Below, one piece after another: positions 1 through 6,572 of a stretch of DNA of 18,673 nt. This DNA comes from Thermoproteota archaeon (GTDB taxonomy: Archaea; Thermoproteota; EX4484-205; JAAOZP01), in assembly GCA_026414125.1 (NCBI GenBank), contig JAOAJQ010000005.1, positions 1-18,673 on the forward strand, written 5' to 3'. The translations under genes and the position numbers were made by a program. Each line of letters starts with the position of its first letter. Position 1 is the first letter of the stretch. Below the pieces are notes generated by a model. That model searched no databases and was not told the DNA's origin. It was given only the letters and a program-made list of their open reading frames with translations.

Positions 1-1787
1 CTATAATACCTTATCTCATGCCTGCCTTCAGGATAGGGTGAAAGCTCGAAAGCAGCATTGTAAGACTCCCAAGGATTCTCGTCAACCCTGTAAAATATCA
101 TTTTAACACCGCTCAAATCATCCTCAGCCGAGAAAACAAGGAAAGTTGAGCCAGAGATGTATAGAGTTCTATTGGCCTCGTGCTTCGGCCCCCTGATCTT
201 TATCAGCGTGGCTGGCGGAGCTTTGTCAACAAGAACAGTAACGTTCGCTGTGAATTTGAAGCCTATGGCTGAAGCTGTTAAAGTATGGTTTCCAACGATA
301 GTGTCAAAGTAGTCTACTTGAACAGTGCTTGAGCCCGCTGGAATCGTCACGCTTGTTATTCTAGCCGCTGTTCCGGGGAGCCTGAACTCTCCCTCTGGGG
401 AGGATGTTGAAAGGCTCACGACCACGTTTAACGTGTTGTTCGCTTCAAAATCCTTAACATCCCTAAGTGATAAGTTTAGGCGTGAGAAAACTACGCCCGC
501 AGCCATCTTGAAGCTGCGGGGCTCGATTACAAGCTTCGCGGGAGGGCCGGCTGTAACCTGGAAAATGTTGCTCTCACCTGCTTTCCCTAGGCCTGTTGTC
601 GTAATCCTTACGCTTCTACTTATCCTGCTAATGGTTACTGTGCCGGACCATTTGCCGTTGGTGAAGACCCCGGTTTTATTAGGGCTGATGGTTCCCGTCG
701 TGTCTGAAAGAGTGTTCGCACCATTGTAATCAGTCTTGATATTCCCATACGTGTCGCGCGCGATTATGGTTATCTGGAAAGGCATTGACACCTGCTTCGG
801 CGAATCGATGGTTTCAAACTCGAAGCCTTCTAACGGGCCGGGAGTAACCCTCAGGATTTCAGCGTCGCCAACATAGTCAGAATAGTCCACAGCCTTAACA
901 CTTATACTCCATGTTCCAGCCTTCTCCTCATAATAGTAGAAATCCGCGAAAGTGGCGCCATCCCGTATTGTTAATTCTTTTACCGCATCCCCACCCTGCG
1001 TCAAGGAGAATTTGCTGCTTGACGAGTTGGAGTTTGAATCCAGCCTAACCCTGAGGGAGGCACGCGTAATTCTTTCACCGGTCGCCGTCTCCCTGTAAAC
1101 CCTCATTCTAATCCAGTTCCCAGCCTGCATGGAGTCTCCGGAGGGAACGAGGTCTAGACGAGGGGGAGAATACTTGACTTCAAGATAGGGATGCTTGCTC
1201 GAATCCTTATGCTCCTTTGAACACATCCAGAACGGGTAGCTATATGGACCAAGGCCTTCAGCATAATCCCTCAGCATCCAGCCGAAGTTAGGCTCGTAGG
1301 CAGCGCGGCTTCCAGAGACGAATTTCACGAGGGAACTTTTAACGTCCAGCTTAAGCCACTTCGGCTTATCGCCTGTTGAAACCGATGCTATGAACAGGCT
1401 TGCGCCCGGCTGGTTTCTCCAAGTAATGCTGTCCTCACTCCAGTCTCCTTCAGTAACCTGGTAGCATGCTAGACTCCTGTTCAGATCCGGAGGATCATAC
1501 ATGTATATGTTTAGGATGGCTGAGACAACGATGGATCCTGGGGGTATGCTGCTTAAATCGAACATTATGAAGGAACGGTCTCGGAAACCCTCCCTGTAAT
1601 TAACCCCTATCTCCCAATTGGAGCCGAAATTACGGTCAGGATCATCCTCGTAGACCACAGCATCCTTTAAAGGGTAGAGTATTCTGGTAGACTGGGGTGC
1701 TTGCGCTGAAGCGTAAAACGTGAACCCGGAAATAGCTGTGTAAACCAGCAGTGCAACCGTAACCATAAGCAGCACTATCCTATTCAA
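1..1787 (-). CDS. Large secreted surface protein, DNRLRE plus Ig-like domains (partial, C-terminus outside window)
   Basis: The frame is open from about 1787 to the window edge, roughly 595 codons. An N-terminal hydrophobic stretch (about residues 4-27) ending in ASAQA looks like a signal peptide. Residues about 35-206 fit the DNRLRE beta-sandwich family: the motifs DRNFGSNWEIG, RSFIMFDLSSIPPGS, VTEGDWSEDSITWRNQP and WLKLDV occur in the family order. Several Ig-like modules follow, one of filamin/Big type (ARDTYGN, DTTGTISPNKTG). The last part in the window (GSTFLVFSAEDDLSGVK, FYRVDENPWESY, EGRHEIRYY) resembles the OmpL47-type beta domain. The role is probably cell-surface adhesion or an S-layer-associated function, by inference. 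The start is uncertain: TTG at 1787 sits 2 nt after GGGAG, but TTG 1796 and GTG 1775 are alternatives. An in-frame TGA lies just upstream of these. Confidence 0.85.
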   Translation of the reverse strand, partial: MNRIVLLMVTVALLVYTAISGFTFYASAQAPQSTRILYPLKDAVVYEDDPDRNFGSNWEIGVNYREGFRDRSFIMFDLSSIPPGSIVVSAILNIYMYDPPDLNRSLACYQVTEGDWSEDSITWRNQPGASLFIASVSTGDKPKWLKLDVKSSLVKFVSGSRAAYEPNFGWMLRDYAEGLGPYSYPFWMCSKEHKDSSKHPYLEVKYSPPRLDLVPSGDSMQAGNWIRMRVYRETATGERITRASLRVRLDSNSNSSSSKFSLTQGGDAVKELTIRDGATFADFYYYEEKAGTWSISVKAVDYSDYVGDAEILRVTPGPLEGFEFETIDSPKQVSMPFQITIIARDTYGNIKTDYNGANTLSDTTGTISPNKTGVFTNGKWSGTVTISRISRSVRITTTGLGKAGESNIFQVTAGPPAKLVIEPRSFKMAAGVVFSRLNLSLRDVKDFEANNTLNVVVSLSTSSPEGEFRLPGTAARITSVTIPAGSSTVQVDYFDTIVGNHTLTASAIGFKFTANVTVLVDKAPPATLIKIRGPKHEANRTLYISGSTFLVFSAEDDLSGVKMIFYRVDENPWESYNAAFELSPYPEGRHEIRYY

Positions 1788-1815
1788 TTCTCCCAATATT
1801 AACGGGAGGCTTCAG

Positions 1816-1823
1816 AAATATAA
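1816..1823 (-). promoter_or_regulatory. TATA box of the surface-protein gene
   Basis: On the minus strand the sequence reads AAAAGTTATATTT. The TATA core lies about 25-35 nt before the candidate TTG starts at 1796 and 1787, which fits a leaderless or very short-leader archaeal transcript. Confidence 0.5.
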
Positions 1824-1863
1824 CTTTTAGTCTAGTCTGCTTATTACACGAAGGACAGGCGGG

Positions 1864-2814
1864 TTAAATTTTTGCAAGTTTTTCGTCGAGCATTTCTATA
1901 AATTCTAAGAGCTTCCCCCGCGGAATCCTTGCTCCAGCCGCGTTAGCATGCCCTCCACCGATGCCTCCGAGCATCCCGGCAACACTCGACGTGATCCTGT
2001 GAAGGCTCGACAAGCCTATGGACCTGACGCTTAGATCAATGTTCTCACCCTGTTCATCAGCCGCAACGCCGACTATTGTTTCACCGTAAGCCCTAGCGTA
2101 GGTCGCAGCCTTCCCGAGCGACCAATCCACGTTCACAACGTAGGATACGTTGCCATGCGTCTTCACCAGGCTCTTCACTACGCGGCGCATCTCCTCATCC
2201 CTCTCTGACTCGCGTAGAGCAATCTCAACCAGGCTTCTATCAGCGCTTGGAAGCCTGTTTTCAGAAAGATAGTTGACGAGGCTCCTCTTGAAACCGAAAT
2301 CCGTCTTCCTGACTCCCTCCAGCGCAGCCACCAAGATGCCTGCTTCCAAGTAGAGCTCCCTCTTATCCCATTTCTCCAACATCCTTCTAACCCCAGGCGT
2401 GTCATCACTATAATCGCCTATCGCACCGTAGATTGCAACCCTGCTCATCTCAGGCTCCAGATCATCCTTAAAAAAAGTGTAGGCAAGCTCAGAGGAGCAC
2501 GCATCCCTGACTCCTTTAAGCGTCTTCACAGGCAGCTTACTAATGCTTAATCCTTGGGGAAGAGGATGGTGATCCAAGTAGACAACCTCGTGTTTCGCAC
2601 CAAGCCTCTTAAACTCTGAGGCTATTTCATCCCTATGTTTAGGAGTTAACGCTACATCCAGTATTACAATGCTCCCGGCTTCGACAGACCTAAGTTCTGA
2701 AAGAAGGCCAGCAGGGTTTGTGAATACTACTTTAGCATCCTTCTTGGCGGCCAGAACTATTGAGGCTGCACAAACCCCGTCGCAATCCCCGTGTGCAAAG
2801 ATAAGCCACTCCAT
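1864..2814 (-). CDS. DHH/DHHA1 family phosphoesterase
   Basis: This 316-aa protein is a single-strand nucleic acid or oligonucleotide phosphoesterase of the DHH superfamily (RecJ/NrnA-like); the exact substrate cannot be told from sequence. All core motifs are present: H8-G-D10-C-D12-G (motif I, metal ligands), D53 in ILDVAL (motif II), D81-H82-H83 (motif III, the family signature) and D134 in GAIGDYSDD (motif IV). The C-terminal DHHA1 domain carries the glycine-rich substrate-binding motif GGIGGGHANAAG (about 284-295). The length fits the two-domain archaeal forms. It lies 56 nt downstream of nurA, with its own TATA box in the gap, so it may be read both with nurA-herA and alone. The context suggests a role in DNA repair or end processing (inference). 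Confidence 0.9.
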   Translation of the reverse strand: MEWLIFAHGDCDGVCAASIVLAAKKDAKVVFTNPAGLLSELRSVEAGSIVILDVALTPKHRDEIASEFKRLGAKHEVVYLDHHPLPQGLSISKLPVKTLKGVRDACSSELAYTFFKDDLEPEMSRVAIYGAIGDYSDDTPGVRRMLEKWDKRELYLEAGILVAALEGVRKTDFGFKRSLVNYLSENRLPSADRSLVEIALRESERDEEMRRVVKSLVKTHGNVSYVVNVDWSLGKAATYARAYGETIVGVAADEQGENIDLSVRSIGLSSLHRITSSVAGMLGGIGGGHANAAGARIPRGKLLEFIEMLDEKLAKI

Positions 2815-2840
2815 TCTCCATCTAACTTTCGAAAACCCGC

Positions 2841-2849
2841 GTATAAAAA
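2841..2849 (-). promoter_or_regulatory. TATA box of the DHH phosphoesterase gene
   Basis: The minus strand reads CTTTTTATACGCG. The box centre is about 31 nt upstream of the ATG at 2814, predicting a transcript start about 5 nt before the ATG. This suggests the DHH gene can be transcribed independently of nurA. Confidence 0.5.
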
Positions 2850-2870
2850 GATGCTTAACTTTAAACAGCT

Positions 2871-4082
2871 TTAAAGCTCCTTCTGCGGATTCATGTTTGC
2901 AAAGAATTCTTTAATCTCGCTTAAACTACCAGTATAGGAGTTAACGATCCTAGCTTCAACCTCCCTAACGAACTCCCTCGTGAACTCGACTGGGAGCGTA
3001 ATATTCTCATCAATCAGATCTATCGCAAGCGGGAGCCCCGTTGCCATGTTAAAGTTTTCAATGCTTGAGAAAAGCGTCTCCATCACACTCTTCTCGGAGC
3101 CGAGTGGAACCTCCAGCTCGAAAGGAGGATTCTCCTCGCTAACCTTAACTTGAAGCCTGTTAAGCCTGGATTGAAGCCTCACGGCATAATGCTCGGGAAC
3201 ACTAAGAACCTTCGCCAGTCTTTCCACAGCCCATTCGAGAGCCTCTTCAAAAGCATCCTTAGGATCTCGGTATTTCTCTCGAATCAAAAGCTCACTAACC
3301 CTGCTGTAAACCCTTTGAAGCTCGGCTCTTCCCAGAAGCTCCTTATAGTCCAAGATTGCAGGCGGGTTCATCAAATTGTGCAGTATCTGCTTATCCAGAT
3401 GGTTTACTAAAGGACTTTTAACACCTTCTTTAACAGACAGCCATCCGCCTATAGCCCTGCTTCTACCCCTCTTAATGATTCCAGCACATTTCCCAGAGTC
3501 TAGGAGGATACTCGTCATTTTCAATATTTCCCCGGTGGTTTCAAAGATTTCCTCCCTGATTTCTTTTGGAACAGGAAGGCTTTTCGCAATCCTAGCAATC
3601 CTGAAGAGGGGATATGCGAAGCTGAGGAAGCTTCCGTCTAAAAGAAGCAGATCCGGGTTTCTCTCAAGGGCTTTCAAAGCAGCTACTCTTTCAAGACGTG
3701 TTTCCCTAATGCTGAGAATAATGCTGAAAAGCTCTCTACCATAGGCTTGGCTTTCACCTATGTTCCCAGGAAGATAACCCTCGTCAACTATGTTTTTACC
3801 CTTAACCATGATGAATCCTGCGGCGTAAACTGAGAACTTTGCACCAATAGTCTCAGCAGGCCTCGGGGAGAAGGAGCCGTCGACCGCAGCTATGGATGTT
3901 TCCCTCAATGGTCCGAAACTCAAAGTTCGCACGTAGGGAGCTACCCTATGTTTCACAGACTCCATGAGGAGCCTGAAACCCCCTATTACCCCTATTAGCC
4001 GCTGAGCCTCATCCTCAGCCTTCTGGTAGAACTGTTCTTGGAGGTCTATGGGAAGCTTGCTCCATGCCGTTTCAGAAGCCAT
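2871..4082 (-). CDS. nurA: NurA-type 5'-3' nuclease
   Basis: NurA works with the HerA translocase, and with Mre11-Rad50, to resect double-strand DNA breaks in archaea. The 403-aa product has the NurA fold signatures: AAVDGSF with D68, a helix rich in R/E (about 121-140, including RETRLERVAALKAL) and LLLLDGSFLS with D149, the acidic residues expected for a two-metal RNase-H-like nuclease. The C-terminal segment where NurA proteins usually have a P..L..AH motif reads GLPLAIDLIDENITLP (about 354-369), so the customary histidine appears to be replaced; the assignment is otherwise good. The start ATG at 4082 lies 4 nt after the herA stop, so the two are translated from one message. The protein is cytosolic, with no membrane segment. 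Confidence 0.85.
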   Translation of the reverse strand: MASETAWSKLPIDLQEQFYQKAEDEAQRLIGVIGGFRLLMESVKHRVAPYVRTLSFGPLRETSIAAVDGSFSPRPAETIGAKFSVYAAGFIMVKGKNIVDEGYLPGNIGESQAYGRELFSIILSIRETRLERVAALKALERNPDLLLLDGSFLSFAYPLFRIARIAKSLPVPKEIREEIFETTGEILKMTSILLDSGKCAGIIKRGRSRAIGGWLSVKEGVKSPLVNHLDKQILHNLMNPPAILDYKELLGRAELQRVYSRVSELLIREKYRDPKDAFEEALEWAVERLAKVLSVPEHYAVRLQSRLNRLQVKVSEENPPFELEVPLGSEKSVMETLFSSIENFNMATGLPLAIDLIDENITLPVEFTREFVREVEARIVNSYTGSLSEIKEFFANMNPQKEL

Positions 4083-4086
4083 GGCA

Positions 4087-5556
4087 TCATTTCCCCGGTT
4101 TGAAAGATATTAAGAGAGGTATCGGCGACGGGTTTGCCTTCCCCACGAAGTAGAACTGTCCTGGCTTCAGTGAAAGGAGATACTCTCTCTGAATCCCGTA
4201 GGGCTTAAGCCAGTTGTCAGCCTCCTGCATGTCAAGCGGGTGAAGGGCTCCGAAGAACTGCGTGTTAAGATTCCTTCTTACGGCAGCGTTTATACCTATG
4301 TCTCCAGCTATCCCTTGAGATATTAAGACTATGCAAAGCCTGTGTTTCCTCCCTAGAGCGCAGAGGTTCTTAATATGCTCGGTGGACTCGTACTGGATGC
4401 CCCGGGGCTCCCATGGCGCGTACTGCGGCCCCTCGTCTATCACCAGCGCGACCCCCAGCGATTCTCCCAGCTCCATCCCTTCCTCGAGAAACCTGGCGAG
4501 AGAGTTGAAGAAGGAGAGCTTCTCATCACTCCCCACCAGGCTCATGTCGACAACCCTAAGACCCTTCTCCTCTCTTCTCAAATCCTCCACGAGCTCCTCG
4601 ATGCTTAAAGAGCCCCTTACAGCCTCCAAGTCGATCGGCCTAAGCTTCTTGAAACCATACTCCAGCCGGCGTAGAGCAGCCCTCTTAAAATCCTCCCTTA
4701 TCGAGGACTGTCTAATCCCGTTTTCCAAGTGGTTCCTCATGTCTAGAAACATCTCCTCAGATGATTTCTGACGTATCTCCTCCCATCTTCTCGAAACATA
4801 GTCCTCCAGAGCCTCCCTGACAGGGTTTGAATCCCTAGCTTGCCCAGCGTAGCCGAAGTGCTCAGCCTTCTCCAGTATGTACCTTACGATAGCCTCCTCG
4901 TCAAGCTTAAGGTGGGAGATGGGAACAGCCTTATCCTTGTAGTGTGGAGCATAATCTTCACCACTCCAGTCTAAAATCAGAACCTTGAAGCCTGACTCCA
5001 GTATGACCGGAACCAGAACGAACCTTGTCAGCCAAGACTTACCGCTTCCGGTTGCACCGAACACGCCGATATGGTATGGTAGGAAGGAGCTGTCGAAAGG
5101 GATTCTCCAATCCTCATGCCCCTCGAGACAAGCGTTCCAGACAACCGGCTTGTTCTTCGCAACGTATTCAAGAGGATTGGAGACGCCTGGCTTAAACATG
5201 TAGACGCTGCTCCTAGGAGGTATTATCATGCGGTTCTGCTCAACACCGTTCTCAGTCAAAACCCCTATCACCATTATTTCAAAAGTATATATTTCCCTAG
5301 CCCCCGAGGGCACCCCTCCTCTCTTAGCGTAAGCGACGCTAGGCCTGTACGCATTAGCCCTAAGAGCCTCGTTAACCCCGCTCCCGCTTCTAAGAACACC
5401 AAGCACCTCTCCAATAGGCGTGTCGATAACAATTATCTCCTCAGCCCTAACCTTAAGCTCCTTCTCCTCCTCTAGGAGGAGCCTAGCCCTGGTTTCACTG
5501 GAGTCGCTGGCAATTATGCCGATCTTCTCAAGATTCTTTTGGTCGAGTAGACGCAT
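4087..5556 (-). CDS. herA: HerA hexameric DNA translocase/helicase
   Basis: HerA is a ring-shaped FtsK/VirB4-clade ATPase that pumps duplex DNA into NurA during end resection. The 489-aa product begins with the HAS barrel (about 1-120). The RecA-like core follows: Walker A GATGSGKS (167-174), the strand VLILDWSGED (192-201), a helical insertion (about 210-330), Walker B LVIDE (371-375, with catalytic E375), sensor-type ISQ (412-414) and arginine-finger candidates R427/R428 in AAVRRN. The C-terminal segment KPGQFYFVGKANP is typical. The usual DEAHNF after Walker B is DEGPQYAP here. Its ATG lies about 27 nt from a TATA centre, so the mRNA is probably leaderless. It heads the herA-nurA operon. 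It is also a reference for the two degenerate relatives encoded at 6573-9163. Confidence 0.93.
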   Translation of the reverse strand: MRLLDQKNLEKIGIIASDSSETRARLLLEEEKELKVRAEEIIVIDTPIGEVLGVLRSGSGVNEALRANAYRPSVAYAKRGGVPSGAREIYTFEIMVIGVLTENGVEQNRMIIPPRSSVYMFKPGVSNPLEYVAKNKPVVWNACLEGHEDWRIPFDSSFLPYHIGVFGATGSGKSWLTRFVLVPVILESGFKVLILDWSGEDYAPHYKDKAVPISHLKLDEEAIVRYILEKAEHFGYAGQARDSNPVREALEDYVSRRWEEIRQKSSEEMFLDMRNHLENGIRQSSIREDFKRAALRRLEYGFKKLRPIDLEAVRGSLSIEELVEDLRREEKGLRVVDMSLVGSDEKLSFFNSLARFLEEGMELGESLGVALVIDEGPQYAPWEPRGIQYESTEHIKNLCALGRKHRLCIVLISQGIAGDIGINAAVRRNLNTQFFGALHPLDMQEADNWLKPYGIQREYLLSLKPGQFYFVGKANPSPIPLLISFKPGK

Positions 5557-5577
5557 GGTTTACCATAATGCTGACGT

Positions 5578-5587
5578 GTTTAAAAAG
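5578..5587 (-). promoter_or_regulatory. TATA box of the herA-nurA operon
   Basis: The minus strand reads CAACTTTTTAAACACG. The centre is about 27 nt from the first base of the herA ATG, which is the spacing expected for a leaderless archaeal mRNA. Confidence 0.6.
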
Positions 5588-5671
5588 TTGAACAGTATTG
5601 CATCTTCAAGTTCCTTCAAAAGCTTCGAAACCGTCTCTTTCTTAATCTTTTCCTCCCAGATTACCCAATAG

Positions 5672-6232
5672 CTACGAGGATAGTGCATACTGGATTAGCT
5701 TTGAAACGATCGCGTAGAGGCAGATGCCGACTAAGGTTCCGGTGATGATCCACAGGGGTTGCTCTTCTATGATCCCCCTGACGGATGCGAAGAGTGCTAC
5801 GGATATTCCAATGATTAGGGGTATGAGTTTCAAAGTGGATGCTGGCCTTCTTACAGCCGGCTCGATAACCCTGCCTCTCTCGGTCTCCGTGGTTACCTCA
5901 GGACTCTCAGCCTCTCCGATTCTTGAATGTATTTTCAAGACTTCCGTGACTATAGTCCTAGCGGCTTCACTAATACTATAGACGTCAGCGTTCTCAACCC
6001 TTCTCTTAGAGACGAGCCCGTTCTTCTCGAGAACCTCTAGGTGGTGGATTAAGAGCTGTTTGGAATAACCTAGGGATTTTGATAGTGATGTAATAGTACC
6101 CTCTTTCTCCAGCAATATTACCAATATTCTCATTCTGTGAGGCTCAGTTGCAGCCTTTATCATGTTGAGTTTCTCCGGCTCCAGTTCTAGTTTTTTGCCT
6201 TCGTTTGGCAACATCTCTAAAAAAGCGCTCAA
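5672..6232 (-). CDS. Membrane-anchored winged-helix (ArsR-like) transcription regulator
   Basis: This 186-aa protein has an N-terminal winged helix-turn-helix (about 20-95): MIKAATEPHRMRILVILLE, the recognition-helix region SLGYSKQLLIHHLEVLEKNG, and the wing LVSKRRVENADVYSIS. This is ArsR/HTH_20 style. A charged linker (about 96-132) leads to two membrane helices (about 133-152 and 160-182), so the DNA-binding domain should sit on the cytosolic face. No cysteine pair of the metal-sensing type is visible, so the signal is unknown. The predicted start is TTG at 6232; the ATG at residue 7 is an alternative. The gene is divergent from the operon at 6573. Tandem palindromes in the shared upstream region are plausible binding sites, so auto-regulation and control of the divergent operon are inferred. 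Confidence 0.8.
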   Translation of the reverse strand: MSAFLEMLPNEGKKLELEPEKLNMIKAATEPHRMRILVILLEKEGTITSLSKSLGYSKQLLIHHLEVLEKNGLVSKRRVENADVYSISEAARTIVTEVLKIHSRIGEAESPEVTTETERGRVIEPAVRRPASTLKLIPLIIGISVALFASVRGIIEEQPLWIITGTLVGICLYAIVSKLIQYALSS

Positions 6233-6265
6233 TGCCTTTTAAGGGTTTAGGAGAAAGGCGTCGAA

Positions 6266-6278
6266 GGGTTTTAAACCC
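6266..6278 (-). promoter_or_regulatory. TATA-like box of the membrane HTH regulator
   Basis: The minus strand reads GGGTTTAAAACCC, centred about 40 nt upstream of the TTG start. A transcript would begin near 6246. The box lies between the gene and the tandem operator at 6312-6349. Confidence 0.4.
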
Positions 6279-6311
6279 GGATATTGTAAGTCGCCGAACA
6301 TTGTTGGTAGA

Positions 6312-6349
6312 CGTTTACCTGAGGTAAACGGATGTTTACCTGCTGGTAA
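6312..6349. promoter_or_regulatory. Tandem operator-like palindromes (TTTACC/GGTAAA)
   Basis: The first site is CGTTTACC-TGA-GGTAAACG (6312-6330), a perfect inverted repeat with 8-bp arms. The second is GTTTACC-TGCT-GGTAAG (6334-6350), with inner arms TTACC/GGTAA. The left arms begin 21 bp apart, two helical turns, so two dimers would bind the same face of the DNA. Further half-sites occur in the same intergenic region at 6401-6406 (TTTACC), 6484-6489 (GGTAAA) and 6521-6525 (TTACC). The natural candidate binder is the winged-helix regulator encoded next door. Confidence 0.65.
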
Positions 6350-6412
6350 GCTAAAAAATTCGATGGAGCCATCATCGCTTCCCACTACACTTGCAGTGCC
6401 TTTACCCGCTTG

Positions 6413-6463
6413 ATTCTCAGGGGAATTAGCCTCTAAATCTCGCTCCCCGAGCCGGCTGAGAAT
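6413..6463. repeat. Inverted repeat with an alternative internal hairpin
   Basis: ATTCTCAG (6413-6420) and CTGAGAAT (6456-6463) form an 8-bp stem with a 35-nt loop. CTCAGGGGA (6416-6424) can instead pair with TCCCCGAG (6444-6451), leaving one bulged A. The two foldings compete for the same bases. A second TATA-like string (GATATAAAT, 6467-6475) follows on the plus strand. The function is unknown. Confidence 0.35.
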
Positions 6464-6504
6464 ACGGATATAAATCTTCCGTCGGTAAATTTTTGACCAA
6501 TTGC

Positions 6505-6522
6505 AAGCGAAAATTTTCGCTT
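6505..6522. promoter_or_regulatory. 18-bp perfect palindrome next to the operon promoter
   Basis: AAGCGAAAATTTTCGCTT is a perfect inverted repeat with no spacer. It ends 8 bp before the TATA box at 6531-6539, where a regulator would touch or flank the TFB recognition element. Its sequence is unrelated to the TTTACC sites, so a different DNA-binding protein is expected. Confidence 0.55.
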
Positions 6523-6530
6523 ACCTCATG

Positions 6531-6539
6531 CTATAAATA
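6531..6539 (+). promoter_or_regulatory. TATA box of the six-gene operon
   Basis: CTATAAATA is a good archaeal TATA box. The predicted transcript start is near 6561, giving a leader of about 12 nt that holds GTGAT (6563-6567) as a partial Shine-Dalgarno sequence for the ATG at 6573. Confidence 0.65.
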
Positions 6540-6572
6540 CACGTTTTACAATACTTCTATACGTGATGATGA

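Noticed and set aside
325..729. 134-codon plus-strand ORF
   Set aside because: It is antisense to the Ig-like part of the surface protein, whose minus-strand frame is open throughout and has clear domain motifs.
4331..4771. 146-codon plus-strand ORF
   Set aside because: It lies wholly within herA on the other strand and gives a serine/leucine-rich low-complexity product, typical of a shadow frame.
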